A DNA stretch of 54,844 bases from Actinomycetes bacterium. GTDB lineage: Bacteria > Actinomycetota > Acidimicrobiia > Acidimicrobiales > SZUA-35. The DNA lies in NCBI GenBank assembly GCA_024280015.1, contig JAJRQY010000162.1, positions 1-54,844 of the forward strand. Direction: 5' to 3'. The position numbers were made by a program, and so were the translations under genes. Numbering within the stretch: the first letter of the stretch is position 1; the number at the start of each line of letters is the position of its first letter. The notes beneath the pieces are model-generated. The model did no database searches. It was given only the letters and a program-made list of their open reading frames with translations, and had not been told where the DNA came from. This document shows, in pieces, positions 17,117-25,872 of the stretch.

Positions 17117-17767
17117 TCAGCCAAGGTTGTTGGCTTTGCGCCAGGTGTCCCAGGCCTCGTTGCTGGATCGGGACATGGCCGCGTGTTCCTTGGCCATTGC
17201 CTTGGATGCTGAGTCTTGAACTCGCCCAGCGATGGCGATGGCGCCAAACATGTTCCCTCGGAAGTAGGCGCCGTAGTCTTTGGGCCGGAAGTAGCCCCGC
17301 AACTCTTCGGACACCTTGACGATTGGTGTCCACGGCCCAGGATCAACCGAATCCAGGTCAAGCCCATCCAGGGCCTCGAATAGGTCGTCGTCGTTGGTCC
17401 GGTCGGCGAAGTCTCGACCCTGGTAGCGGTAGACCTCATCTCCTTGGGGACTGATAATGACCATGCCGGGCAGGGCAATCCCGTCGCGCTCGTCCGGATC
17501 GAAGAGGCCAAGTGGCTTCAGGTAGGTCTCACCACCAGGGTCAGACACCATCCTGGTATGCGTCAGCCCCCATCGCTCGGCCATACCAGCCTGGCGCTCG
17601 TCATCATTCACACTAATCGCTGCCAATTCGGCGCCGGCGCCATGAATGTCGTTGTACCTCGTTGCCAACCTCACGAGCTGGCTACAGCAATAGGGTCACC
17701 AATCGCCTCGATAGGTCATCAAGATGATGGCGCCGTTGGCTCGGCGTAGATCCAGTGGATTACTCAT
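17117..17767 (-). CDS. Peroxiredoxin-like (AhpC/TSA) protein with in-frame TGA, probable selenoprotein
   Basis: The frame starts at ATG 17767, which overlaps the stop of the upstream gene as ATGA, and reads 23 codons to a TGA at 17698-17696 before continuing 192 codons to a normal stop. The TGA falls in YRGDW-TGA-PYCCSQL. AhpC/TSA-type redoxins of this family read RGDWCPYC at this point, so the TGA replaces exactly the first, catalytic Cys and leaves a UxxC motif (Sec24, Cys27). The downstream part is intact: LAAISVNDDERQAGMAERW, GLTHTRMVSDPGGE, and LPGMVIISPQGDEVYRYQGR. A hairpin resembling a bacterial SECIS follows the TGA. The product would be a 216-residue selenoprotein thiol oxidoreductase or peroxidase. 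A nonsense mutation or sequencing error is the alternative. Selenocysteine genes (selA, selB, selC, selD) are not in the window. Confidence 0.78.
17660..17686 (-). promoter_or_regulatory. Candidate bacterial SECIS hairpin
   Basis: Counting the T of TGA as base 1, bases 17-23 (GCCAGCU) pair with 29-35 (GGUUGGC), including two G-U pairs. After an A-A mismatch, bases 13-15 pair with 37-39. The apical loop is CGUGA, beginning 20 bases after the TGA with G in its second position. Bacterial SECIS elements are short stem-loops at this distance with a G in the first two loop positions. The fold is by hand and other pairings, such as CUCGU/ACGAG, are possible. Confidence 0.55.
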
Positions 17768-18561
17768 GATGATGGGTCCTGTTCTTTGGTTTCGGCTTCT
17801 TGTTCGCTGGCTAGGTGGCCGACTCGGCGACCGCCAGTCCAGTCTTCGGTTGCCGGGGCTGCGCTGGTACCGCCGAGAATATTGAGCTGGGGAACTTCTC
17901 GCATACTGCGCTTCATTTCAGCAAAGCCGGGGAATGAAGCCAGAGTGGTGACGGCCTCCCACAGTGGAACGGCCTCTTCGTCGCTTGGCACGCGGGAGAT
18001 GACGGGTCCAAAGAACGACAGTCCGTCCGGTGGCTGGAAGGTGATGATTGGAGTGCCGACATCGCGTCCTGTGCGAGACAAGGCCAGTTCGGTCTCATCA
18101 TCGAGCATGGTGTCCCAGGACTTGTCATCCAAACGCTCGGCGTAGCCGGTGGGCAATCGGGCCGCGGTAAGAACTTCAACGGCATGCTCGGTGGTGCTCA
18201 GATAGGAGCGGGTACCGCTGCCCCTCTCCCGATCCCAGTAGCTCTGGCCGTAGGCCGTCACCAAGGCGCCCATTGGCTCGCGGCCAAGGTCATGACGAAT
18301 GGCGGCGGCCACGCGAAGCATGCGAAGACCCGCAGTGTGACCTTGTTCGTATTCGGGTGGAAACTCCGTGGCGTAGTCCATGTCCTTGTTCAGCAAGCGC
18401 AGGGAAATGAAACGCCAATCGACCTTGTAGTCCGTCTGGGCCGCCACCTTGACCAGCCAGCGTGAGGTGATCCAGGCAAAGGGACAGACAGGGTCCCAGA
18501 AAAACTCGATGTCATAGGTCGAGTCCGAGGGTGGAGCGGAAGTGGGGGCATCGCTTGACAC
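17764..18561 (-). CDS. DsbA-family, Rv2466c-like mycothiol-dependent oxidoreductase
   Basis: The protein has a thioredoxin-fold DsbA-type architecture. It matches the mycobacterial Rv2466c family (mycothiol-dependent nitroreductase/mycoredoxin-like) in the active site WDPVCPFAWITSRW, in SLRLLNKDMD, DVGTPIITF, FFGPVISRVPSDEEAV, and LASFPGFAEMKR. Rv2466c itself has CPWC; here the second Cys is Ala (CPFA), so the enzyme would work by a monothiol mechanism or rely on mycothiol. The N-terminus is uncertain: GTG at 18561 gives 265 residues and places the catalytic motif about 20 residues in. In-frame codons up to 18681 look like leader. Its stop overlaps the start of the probable selenoprotein, so the two form one redox operon. 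Confidence 0.8.
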   Translation of the reverse strand: MSSDAPTSAPPSDSTYDIEFFWDPVCPFAWITSRWLVKVAAQTDYKVDWRFISLRLLNKDMDYATEFPPEYEQGHTAGLRMLRVAAAIRHDLGREPMGALVTAYGQSYWDRERGSGTRSYLSTTEHAVEVLTAARLPTGYAERLDDKSWDTMLDDETELALSRTGRDVGTPIITFQPPDGLSFFGPVISRVPSDEEAVPLWEAVTTLASFPGFAEMKRSMREVPQLNILGGTSAAPATEDWTGGRRVGHLASEQEAETKEQDPSS

Positions 18562-18773
18562 GGTGAAATGGTCTTTCGTGAGCTGCTGGCCAACAGTAAT
18601 GTCGTGCTGAGGGGGCAACCAATTCGAGGGCTCACTGATTCCCGGACAAACATTGCGAGGAATCGTGTTGAGACATTGCACACACCGTTCTACGATGGCA
18701 ACTGTTTGGAAGCGAACAATCGCTACCGGGCAGTGAATCTGTCCTTCGAATCCCGAAGTGGGGTGTATTGCAA

Positions 18774-20003
18774 ATGTCGAATTTGTCGAATGTTTGGTTC
18801 AAGGTCACGGATCTTGAGGTTGAATCGGGTGAAGGATCCTGGATCAAGACCACCAGCGGTGAACGGTATCTGGACTTCATCGCCGGTATCGCCGTCAACT
18901 CCACTGGTCACTCCCACCCAAAGGTGGTCGAAGCAATCGCCAAACAGGCAGCTCGAGGCATCCACCTCCAGGTCAACACCTTTACTCATGACCTCCTTCA
19001 ACCCTTGGCCGACAAGTTGGGAGAGCTGACCCCGGAGGGCATCGATTCATTCTTCTACGCCAACTCTGGCGCAGAAATCACTGAAGCCGCGGTCAAGCTG
19101 GCCAAGCAGGCCACCGGTCGGCCCAACACCATTGTCTTCCAGGGCAGTTTCCATGGCCGGACCCACATGGCCATGGCCATGACAACATCAAAAACCATCT
19201 ACCGTGCCGGACACGCGCCCCTGCCATCAGGGGTCTTCGTCGCCCCCTATCCCGATGTGCACGCCGAAGACATTGAGGCTGAAGTAGCCCGGGCACTCAA
19301 CGGTTTTGATCTCCTACTCAAGACCATGACGGCCCCGGATGAAACTGCTTGCGCCATCATCGAACCCGTCTTGGGTGAGGGCGGATACCGGGCCGCTCCT
19401 GCCGGGTTCCTTGAAGGTATCGATGCCCGCTGCAAGGAGCACGGCATCTTGTTCATTGCTGATGAGGTCCAATCGGGTTTCGCCCGGACCGGCAAGATGT
19501 TTGCCATCGAGCACTACGACGTGCAACCCGATGTGATTTGCATGGCCAAGGGTATTGCCTCAGGGTTCCCCTTCGCTGCCCTTGGCACCCGCAAGGAGCT
19601 GGATGACAAGTGGACGACGGGGAGTCACGGCGGAACCTATGGGGGCAATGCCATTGGCTGCGCCGCAGCATTAGCCACTATCGAGATCTTGACCGAAGAT
19701 GGATTCCTCGAGTCGGTCCAGGCTCGTGGTGATCAGCTGGCCAAGGGTCTGCGAGAGATGCAAGCCGAGTATGGCGGTATCAAGCATGTCCGCCAGCTTG
19801 GTTTGATGATTGCCGCTGACTTTGTTGACGCCGCCACCGCCTCAGCTGTGGTCAAGCACGCCTTTGATGAGGGCAACTTGTTAACCATGACCACTGGCCA
19901 CGCCGGTACTGCGCTTCGGTTCATGCCACCCCTAACGGTGAGTGAAGAAGAGATGGATCTTGCCCTCAACATCATCAGCAAGGCTCTAGCTGCCTCTGTC
20001 TAG
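18774..20003 (+). CDS. gabT: 4-aminobutyrate aminotransferase-like class III aminotransferase
   Basis: GabT transfers the amino group of GABA to 2-oxoglutarate, making succinate semialdehyde and glutamate. The class III, PLP-dependent fold is seen from YLDFIAGIAVNSTGHSHP, FFYANSGAEITEAAVKLA, SFHGRTHMAMAMTTSK, and the Asp loop ILFIADEVQSGFARTGK. The Schiff-base lysine is Lys259 in ICMAKGIASGFPFA. The length is 409 residues from ATG 18774; a TTG two codons earlier is possible. The next gene encodes a succinate-semialdehyde-type dehydrogenase, which supports the GABA assignment, though related diamine or beta-alanine aminotransferases cannot be excluded. It is transcribed divergently from the Rv2466c-like gene. 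Confidence 0.9.
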   Translation: MSNLSNVWFKVTDLEVESGEGSWIKTTSGERYLDFIAGIAVNSTGHSHPKVVEAIAKQAARGIHLQVNTFTHDLLQPLADKLGELTPEGIDSFFYANSGAEITEAAVKLAKQATGRPNTIVFQGSFHGRTHMAMAMTTSKTIYRAGHAPLPSGVFVAPYPDVHAEDIEAEVARALNGFDLLLKTMTAPDETACAIIEPVLGEGGYRAAPAGFLEGIDARCKEHGILFIADEVQSGFARTGKMFAIEHYDVQPDVICMAKGIASGFPFAALGTRKELDDKWTTGSHGGTYGGNAIGCAAALATIEILTEDGFLESVQARGDQLAKGLREMQAEYGGIKHVRQLGLMIAADFVDAATASAVVKHAFDEGNLLTMTTGHAGTALRFMPPLTVSEEEMDLALNIISKALAASV

Positions 20004-20054
20004 GTCAGCCCCGAACCCTCAATCCAAGAACTCGAAACGAATCAGGTAGCTCCG

Positions 20055-21482
20055 ATGCAAACCCAATTATTGATTAACGGCGAATGGCGTGACGGTGCTC
20101 ACGGCCAGCGGATTTCTGTCCTCGATCCATCAACCGGAGAAGAAATCGCCAGTGTCGCCGCTGGCACTCCGGCGGATGCGACAGCTGCTGTCGATGCGGC
20201 AACCGCCGCCCAGAAACTGTGGGCCAAGGTCGCTCCCCGAGAGCGCTCGGAGATCCTGCGAGCCTGTTGGAAGACCCTGCTGGACCACGCGGGTGAGCTA
20301 ACCGAACTCATCACGATGGAGCACGGTAAGCCGTTGGCCGATGCCAGGGGAGAGGTGACCTATGCCGCGGAGTTTTTCCGTTGGAATGCCGAAGAAGCAG
20401 TGCGGATACACGGCTCCATTGGTCTTGCCCCCTCGGGCAACAACAACATCATTGTCCGTCACCCGCCAGTTGGCGTAGTTGTGATCGTGACTCCATGGAA
20501 TTTCCCAGCAGCCATGATTACCCGCAAGCTTGCTCCTGCCCTCGCCGCTGGCAATGCGGTGGTGATCAAGCCCCCGAAAGAGACTCCCTTGACCGCACTG
20601 CGAATTGGGGAGTTGCTGGAAGAAGCTGGCGTTCCGCCAGGTGTGGTAAATATTGTGCCGACCCTGTCTTCCGGCTCCTGGTTTGATGCCGCCGTTGATC
20701 ATCCGGCCACCCGCATGGTGTCCTTCACCGGATCAACTGAGGTCGGGCGGATCTTGCTTCGTCGCTGTTCGGACCGGGTACTCAAGGTATGTATGGAACT
20801 TGGCGGCAACGCACCATTCATTGTGTTTGACGATGCCGACATTGATGCCGCAGTCGAAGGGGCCATGACGGCCAAAATGCGTCATTCGGCCGAGACCTGC
20901 ACCGCAGCTAATCGCTTCTTCGTGGAAGAAGGAGTGGCCGATGAATTCACCAAGAAACTGTCGGCCGCCATCGGCGCCGTGAAGTGCGGGCCCGGCAGCG
21001 AAGATGGTGTGACGTGTGGGCCAATGATCAACGCCAAGGCCATCGAGGACATGGATGGTCTGGTGAAGTCAGCTATCGCAGCGGGAGCGACGGCCACCAT
21101 TGGTGGCGCACCCGGCGACCGGGCCGGCTTCTTCTATCAGCCAACCGTGTTGGACAATGTGGCTCCCGACTCTCCGATCACCACTCAAGAGATCTTTGGG
21201 CCTATCGCCCCCGTCATCCGCTTCAGCGATACCGACACCATGATTGAGCAGGCCAACAACACCGAGATGGGATTGATGGCCTATGTCTTCACCAAGGACA
21301 TTGGTAAGGGCATGGCGGTCAGTGAACGGCTGGAAGCGGGCATGGTTGGTCTCAACCGAGGCTCCGTGTCGGACCCGGCGGCACCCTTTGGTGGAATGAA
21401 ACAGTCGGGGCTGGGGCGAGAAGGTGCCAGCGAGGGCATCTATGAGTTCTGCGAGACCCAATACATCGCTGCCCAGTGGTAA
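20055..21482 (+). CDS. gabD: Succinate-semialdehyde dehydrogenase (NAD(P)+)
   Basis: This aldehyde dehydrogenase oxidises succinate semialdehyde to succinate. The family is clear from WNFPAAMITRKLAPALAAGN, FTGSTEVGRILL, the base Glu248 in CMELGGNAPF, and the nucleophile Cys282 in SAETCTAANRFFV; the C-terminal PFGGMKQSGLGREGASEGI is typical of the GabD subgroup. The length of 475 residues is normal. It lies 51 bases after gabT, forming the second step of GABA use. Residues in the cofactor pocket (KPPKETPLTAL) suggest an NADP/NAD enzyme of the GabD type, but the preference cannot be read with certainty. Confidence 0.92.
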   Translation: MQTQLLINGEWRDGAHGQRISVLDPSTGEEIASVAAGTPADATAAVDAATAAQKLWAKVAPRERSEILRACWKTLLDHAGELTELITMEHGKPLADARGEVTYAAEFFRWNAEEAVRIHGSIGLAPSGNNNIIVRHPPVGVVVIVTPWNFPAAMITRKLAPALAAGNAVVIKPPKETPLTALRIGELLEEAGVPPGVVNIVPTLSSGSWFDAAVDHPATRMVSFTGSTEVGRILLRRCSDRVLKVCMELGGNAPFIVFDDADIDAAVEGAMTAKMRHSAETCTAANRFFVEEGVADEFTKKLSAAIGAVKCGPGSEDGVTCGPMINAKAIEDMDGLVKSAIAAGATATIGGAPGDRAGFFYQPTVLDNVAPDSPITTQEIFGPIAPVIRFSDTDTMIEQANNTEMGLMAYVFTKDIGKGMAVSERLEAGMVGLNRGSVSDPAAPFGGMKQSGLGREGASEGIYEFCETQYIAAQW

Positions 21483-21554
21483 TCGGGGCCCGAGAACGAA
21501 GTCCGAAGTACGTCAACCCAGTCGGCAAGAAACAAGATGAACAAGGAACACAAC

Positions 21555-22841
21555 GTGACAACTGAAGCTCATCGAATCCGACTTTTCTGGCCAGACCATC
21601 TTGGTATCCCGCGCAGCAAGTACCTGCCCATTGAGTTTGCTGCCGGAGGAACCGGCCACTACACAGCCGTCTTTGCCCTCGGCTATCACCGAGACATGGA
21701 CCCGGCCCCCGGCTCCTTCATGCTCGAAGGTCTGCGAGACATGCGGGCTGAGTTCAATGGGCATGACGTTCGCCCCGGTTGGGACCCGGACACTGACGTT
21801 GTTGTTGGCAGCTTGCGTCTGGACGATGACCCGTACCCCTGGGCTCCCCGCTATGTGTTGGAACAAGCGGTGGCTGGTTGGGCCGAGCTTGGCTACAAGG
21901 TCAACATCGGCATCGAGCTGGAAGCCTTTGTCCTGGAGAAGGACGAGCGCGGCGACTGGGTGCCATACAACACCCCGGGATCCCATGTGTATGCCGTTGG
22001 TGCCTTTGCTGACCCTGCGGGCTTGTTGGAAAAGATCATGGCCCAAGCCCGAATCTGTGGCTTTGAGCTTGAGTCGGTCAACTCCGAATATGACGTTCCC
22101 CAGTTTGAGTTCACGCTCCACTACAAAGAAGCGCTGGCCGCTATCGATGAAGCCTTCTTGTTCAAGGCCATGGCTCGTGAGATTGCCGCACGGGAGGGCT
22201 ATCGGTTGACCTTCATGGGCAAGCCTTTCGGTGACCGTGGAGGCAACGGACTCCACGTCAACATGAGCCTGGAAGATCAGGATGGGCGCAACGTTCTGAA
22301 CGACCATGACAAGCCTGATGAGCTGTCCGAGGTCGCCATGCAATGCGTTGGTGGCATGCTGAAGTATCACCGTCCGATGGCGGCCTTGTGTGCGCCAACG
22401 GTGAATGCGTACAAGCGGTTGAAGCCGGCTCAGATGGCGGGCTACTGGGCCAACTGGGGCTATGACCACCGGGGCGCAACAGCCAGAATCTCATCTGATC
22501 GTGGTCCGGCGTGTCGGATCGAGCATCGCATGGCCGATGGTGCTGCCAACCCGTACCTGGCCACCGCGGCCATCATGCAGGCGGCCAGGCTTGGTGTTGT
22601 CAACAATATGGACCCTGGTCCAGCAACGACAGCAGATGGTCTGATGACCTTTGACGATGTCGATTGCATCCCGGCCAACTTGTCTGATGCCCTTGATGCG
22701 TTGGAAGCAGATCAGGATTTTGTTGATGCGGTCTCGAGCGATGCGGTGGAGCAATTCGTTGTGATCAAGCGGGCTGAGTGGGAGCGCTTCAACAATGCCG
22801 TCACTGACTGGGAAATGAACGAGTACTTGGACTACCTGTAG
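21555..22841 (+). CDS. Glutamine synthetase family ligase (possible gamma-glutamylpolyamine synthetase)
   Basis: The glutamine-synthetase catalytic domain is present: the metal-binding IGIELEAFVLEKDERGDW, ESVNSEYDVPQFEFTLHY, and GNGLHVNMSLEDQDGRNV, and the ATP/Glu-binding region RISSDRGPACRIEHRMADG with ANPYLATAAIM. At 428 residues it is shorter than GlnA I (about 470) and lacks its adenylylation-loop signature; it belongs to the GlnA-like paralogues, which include PuuA-type enzymes that glutamylate amines. Its place after gabT-gabD, and a PuuD-type hydrolase 5 kb away, suggest amine or polyamine breakdown. The GTG at 21555 is chosen for AAGGAA seven bases upstream; ATG 21537 is the alternative. 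Confidence 0.8.
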   Translation: MTTEAHRIRLFWPDHLGIPRSKYLPIEFAAGGTGHYTAVFALGYHRDMDPAPGSFMLEGLRDMRAEFNGHDVRPGWDPDTDVVVGSLRLDDDPYPWAPRYVLEQAVAGWAELGYKVNIGIELEAFVLEKDERGDWVPYNTPGSHVYAVGAFADPAGLLEKIMAQARICGFELESVNSEYDVPQFEFTLHYKEALAAIDEAFLFKAMAREIAAREGYRLTFMGKPFGDRGGNGLHVNMSLEDQDGRNVLNDHDKPDELSEVAMQCVGGMLKYHRPMAALCAPTVNAYKRLKPAQMAGYWANWGYDHRGATARISSDRGPACRIEHRMADGAANPYLATAAIMQAARLGVVNNMDPGPATTADGLMTFDDVDCIPANLSDALDALEADQDFVDAVSSDAVEQFVVIKRAEWERFNNAVTDWEMNEYLDYL

Positions 22842-22986
22842 GTCAACCTTCCCCAGATCAGGTGTCCTAGAAATATTGAACAATCCGGTCGATTCGACGC
22901 GCTTGGTCCGTCATAGGTTTGTTCAACGAGTGGTGAGGACCGGTTGTCACCTAAGCTCCGGTGCGACAACAGGGGAGAGGTACGAC

Positions 22987-23601
22987 ATGGCAACGTGGGA
23001 ACTAGCAGGCCAGGCTCGTCGGGACTTTGCCGACATGATCGAGGCGTTGACGCCTGAACAGCTTCAACAGCAGAGCCAGTGCGGGGCCTGGACAGCCGAG
23101 GGAGTGCTGGCCCACATCGCCAGTTTTGTGGAGACGGGTTTGGGTGGATTTCTGGGAACCATGGTCAAGTCGGGATTCAATTTCGACAAGGTCTCCGTGT
23201 CGATGGCCGACACCCAACTCCAGCGGCCAGTGGCTGACGTGTTGGCCTCGCTTCGTGCTCAGGCCACCAAATCTGCTGCTCTTCCCATGTTCCCCGAGGA
23301 GATGACGGTTACCGACATTGCGATCCACACCCAAGATGTTCGCCGGCCGCTTGGACTGGAAGGGTCGTTGGACGACAAGGTTCTGCGCACCGCGCTTGAC
23401 TTCATGACCACCAACAAGAAAGCCAAGATGATGGTTACCAACAAGCCGTTGGATTGGGTGCGTTTGGTCGCCAGCGATATGGACTGGTCCTACGGGTCGG
23501 GGGCAGAGATCACTGGAACTGGTGAGGCACTGCTGATGGCGCTGGGTGATCGGGACGTGCTTGATGAGCTATCTGGTGATGGCCTAAGCAACTGGCGCTA
23601 G
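22987..23601 (+). CDS. Maleylpyruvate isomerase / mycothiol-dependent DinB-like family protein
   Basis: This is a 204-residue member of the actinobacterial family whose N-terminal helical bundle is shared with mycothiol-dependent maleylpyruvate isomerase and DinB proteins. Visible signatures are QCGAWTAEGVLAHIASFVET (Trp-x-Val-x-x-x-x-His pattern) and, later, MTVTDIAIHTQDVRRPLGLE, where His and Asp would complete a metal site. The substrate is unknown. The ATG at 22987 is preceded by GGGGAGAGG; codons upstream to 22876 lack a site and look non-coding. The gene is not evidently linked to its neighbours. Together with the Rv2466c homologue it implies that the organism makes mycothiol. Confidence 0.8.
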   Translation: MATWELAGQARRDFADMIEALTPEQLQQQSQCGAWTAEGVLAHIASFVETGLGGFLGTMVKSGFNFDKVSVSMADTQLQRPVADVLASLRAQATKSAALPMFPEEMTVTDIAIHTQDVRRPLGLEGSLDDKVLRTALDFMTTNKKAKMMVTNKPLDWVRLVASDMDWSYGSGAEITGTGEALLMALGDRDVLDELSGDGLSNWR

Positions 23602-23627
23602 TCGCTTCTGAGAACAATGATGTACTG

Positions 23628-24059
23628 CTAATCCGTCAGGATGGGCATGTCTACGGCTCCAAAGTCATTGACTGGAGGTGCCGGTGGGTTTCGCCCCCCG
23701 TCAAGCAGGATGCGGTCGCCGATCGGATCTTTGAGTTCGACCTGTACGGGGACAGATTTTCCGCTGGCCTTGCACGCACCACGACTGTGGTTGGGAACGG
23801 AGGCCGTAATGGTGACCGAAGCCTCCGACTCCGTGATCGTAAGCTTCACATCTTCTGCTTGGAGCTTGTCCTGGCAAAGCGGATCAGTCACGAAAACGAT
23901 CAATGATGAGTTTTGCGCAGAGAACTCAGGGTCGGGAAGCCATGCAGCTGTTTCTCTCCCGGTGACTAGTCCGCAGCTTGATAGCACCATGAGAAGGATG
24001 GTGCATGGAACGAGTCGTTTCGTTTTGCCCAGAAGATACGAAACCTGCGGCATTGACAT
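23628..24059 (-). CDS. Small hypothetical lipoprotein
   Basis: This 143-residue protein starts with a short basic stretch, the hydrophobic segment LVPCTILLMVLSSCG and a lipobox (LSSC), so it is probably an anchored exterior lipoprotein. The mature part is beta-rich (VKLTITESEASVTITASVP) with two further Cys residues (PLCQD and RGACK) that could form a disulfide. I recognise no family. A similarly long frame exists on the opposite strand, but it lacks a signal peptide and any sensible composition, so this strand is preferred. Confidence 0.6.
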   Translation of the reverse strand: MSMPQVSYLLGKTKRLVPCTILLMVLSSCGLVTGRETAAWLPDPEFSAQNSSLIVFVTDPLCQDKLQAEDVKLTITESEASVTITASVPNHSRGACKASGKSVPVQVELKDPIGDRILLDGGRNPPAPPVNDFGAVDMPILTD

Positions 24060-24112
24060 GCGACGATCGTAGGCCAGCAGCGGACATGGTCAGGCGATTG
24101 CCAGTACTTGGT

Positions 24113-24907
24113 TCACATCTCCGGAGGTCTTGGGTTGAGGAGTAGGTTCTGCACTGCTCGACCAACGGGGCCTTGGGTGTCGAACAGTTCGGAATCTGCC
24201 ATGCCGGTGCCGTCGTTTTGCCAGTGCGAAACTGACTTGGACGCAAACCATTCGCCAATGGGTTCACGATGCAGAGATAGCTGCAGGTCTGGATTGACGA
24301 ACAGAACCTTGTGGAAGGTTTCATTGAAGCTAAGGCCGTTTCCGCAGTCGGCCAGAGGACAGATCCGTTGGAAAGGTGAAGGTTCTTCGTCGGCCAAGAT
24401 TGGGACTCGGGTTCGGAGCCAGACTGTGGCTGGGCCAAGTTTCTCCTGTGAGCTGCCAGGGGCATAGCGGGTCTCGACCGATTCGGGAAAGGCAGGAAAG
24501 CCATGGGGTGGTTTGCCAATAGCAAATGACCCGGGTGTGGCCTCGTCGAGGTCGGGCCCGGTGATGTCAGGAGTTGGAACATCGAAATGGTCAAGGCGTC
24601 GCATATGCATGGCGAAGACTCGGGCGTAGACCCGATCATCATCGAAGACTTCCGCCTCGGTGTAGGTCACGGATCGGCCGGGTTTACGAACTTCGGCCTG
24701 CACGCGGAAGCCTGCCATCGGGATTGGCCGCAAGAGCTCAACATTGAGACGCACCAGGCGAAGCTCGGGCATGAGTTGTTCGAGGGCGCGCGCCATCAGG
24801 GCCGTGGGCGGGCCAGCGTGGCAGGCTTCGGGATCCCAAGGACCGCGTGCGTGGTCGGTGGGCTGGAACCAGCGACCGTCGTTGCTGGTGAAGTAAGAAT
24901 CGTGCAT
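24113..24907 (-). CDS. TesB-like acyl-CoA thioesterase family protein
   Basis: This 264-residue protein has the double hot-dog arrangement of the actinobacterial thioesterase family. It starts with a strand and ligand loop (TDHARGPWDPEACHAGPPTA, the central helix that follows a conserved His and Gly), then LVRLNVELLRPIPMAGFRVQ and EVRKPGRSVTYTEAEVFDDD, and a second hot-dog half with GNGLSFNETFHKVLFVNPDL and LHREPIGEW. Such enzymes hydrolyse acyl-CoA esters; the chain length cannot be read. The start is an ATG without a strong ribosome-binding site. It appears monocistronic. Confidence 0.72.
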   Translation of the reverse strand: MHDSYFTSNDGRWFQPTDHARGPWDPEACHAGPPTALMARALEQLMPELRLVRLNVELLRPIPMAGFRVQAEVRKPGRSVTYTEAEVFDDDRVYARVFAMHMRRLDHFDVPTPDITGPDLDEATPGSFAIGKPPHGFPAFPESVETRYAPGSSQEKLGPATVWLRTRVPILADEEPSPFQRICPLADCGNGLSFNETFHKVLFVNPDLQLSLHREPIGEWFASKSVSHWQNDGTGMADSELFDTQGPVGRAVQNLLLNPRPPEM

Positions 24908-24974
24908 GTCGAGACTCTAGGTGCCGACTGACGGGACGTACCAAACCACGCAGCTCATCATCTCGACAGTTGGA

Positions 24975-25631
24975 TCATGCGGTGCCTTGGTCGATGGCCT
25001 CCAGCCAATCGGACCAGTAGAACTTCCACTCGGCGACATCATCGAAATCGGGCAACTTCTCGTGGATGATGGAGACCTTGGCCCGATCGTTCGGCTTTGT
25101 TTCAATCCCGATCTGGGCAATGCCCGGGCCAATCGATATCCGAATGACCTTGGATGTTGGATTCGAACGAAGCTCTGTCGCCTGCCCGGGAAACAGGTTC
25201 TTTCGGTTCCCGTCGTCGAGCAGCAATGCCTTCAGGAGGGTTGCGTCGACCTGCACGGTTCGTGACTTACCGGCGCTGAAGGTGCCGTCCGGGCGTTGGT
25301 AGGGAAGCCGGAGCCCGGTGATTCGCTCGTAGCCAACGGTGATTCCTTGCGCCCACCAGGCGTCGACGCCGTGTTCACTCTGCAGATAGCTAGCGATTCC
25401 GGCGTGACCATCGGAGGAACCCGGCCACTCATCAATGAGGTCACACCAGTCGTCCCAACTTCGCCCCGTTCCTGCCTGTACCGCATCTTCGCTGATGTCG
25501 GGCTCTGAAACCCACAGCCGGTCACCGCTTGGTGACTGCTCAATCAGGATCCGTCGAGCGGCGGCATAGCGTTCGCCGGTCTTGGACATCCGCTCACGAA
25601 TTTGACGTTTGAAGGACTCTTGCTTCGTCAC
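24975..25631 (-). CDS. DUF4287/SRPBCC-like protein
   Basis: With the GTG at 25631 the protein has 218 residues. The N-terminal stretch ESFKRQIRERMSKTGERYAA resembles the DUF4287-type helix seen at the start of several small actinobacterial proteins. The central and C-terminal part (WAQGITVGYERITGLRLPYQ, VQVDATLLKALLLDD, and VIRISIGPGIAQIGIE) looks like a SRPBCC/Aha1-type ligand-binding fold, ending with DDVAEWKFYWSDWLEAI. The function is unknown; SRPBCC proteins bind hydrophobic ligands or act as co-chaperones. In-frame codons up to 25811 are possible but include low-complexity Thr/Arg sequence and no better start. The region 25632-25872 is otherwise empty. Confidence 0.6.
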   Translation of the reverse strand: MTKQESFKRQIRERMSKTGERYAAARRILIEQSPSGDRLWVSEPDISEDAVQAGTGRSWDDWCDLIDEWPGSSDGHAGIASYLQSEHGVDAWWAQGITVGYERITGLRLPYQRPDGTFSAGKSRTVQVDATLLKALLLDDGNRKNLFPGQATELRSNPTSKVIRISIGPGIAQIGIETKPNDRAKVSIIHEKLPDFDDVAEWKFYWSDWLEAIDQGTA

Positions 25632-25872
25632 AACAACTACTTTCCTGCGTCGTTTGTCGTCGTTCGTCGGACAACCAGCGCTTGTCGACGCACGCATGGA
25701 CGCATCATCGGTAGTTGGAGTAGTTCTGTCGAGCACGCAAGGTCCCCTTTGCCTTCCAATGTCGACGGCGTTGGCGTCGAGCGAAGGTGTGGCGTGACAA
25801 GTCGCCAGCATGAAGACTAGCGAACGTCAGTCAATCCTGCCAGCCAGAGGCCGGGTCGAACCCCGAGGACGA

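Noticed and set aside
17675-17767. Separate short ORF (MSNPLDLRR...GDW) ending at the TGA, with an independent downstream gene
   Set aside because: The 23-codon piece and the downstream frame are in phase and together make one redoxin fold with the active site at the junction, so they are better read as one gene with a Sec codon.
23641-24072. 143-codon + strand frame opposite the small lipoprotein
   Set aside because: Equal in length to the - strand gene, but only the - strand has a signal peptide with lipobox and a beta-rich mature part.
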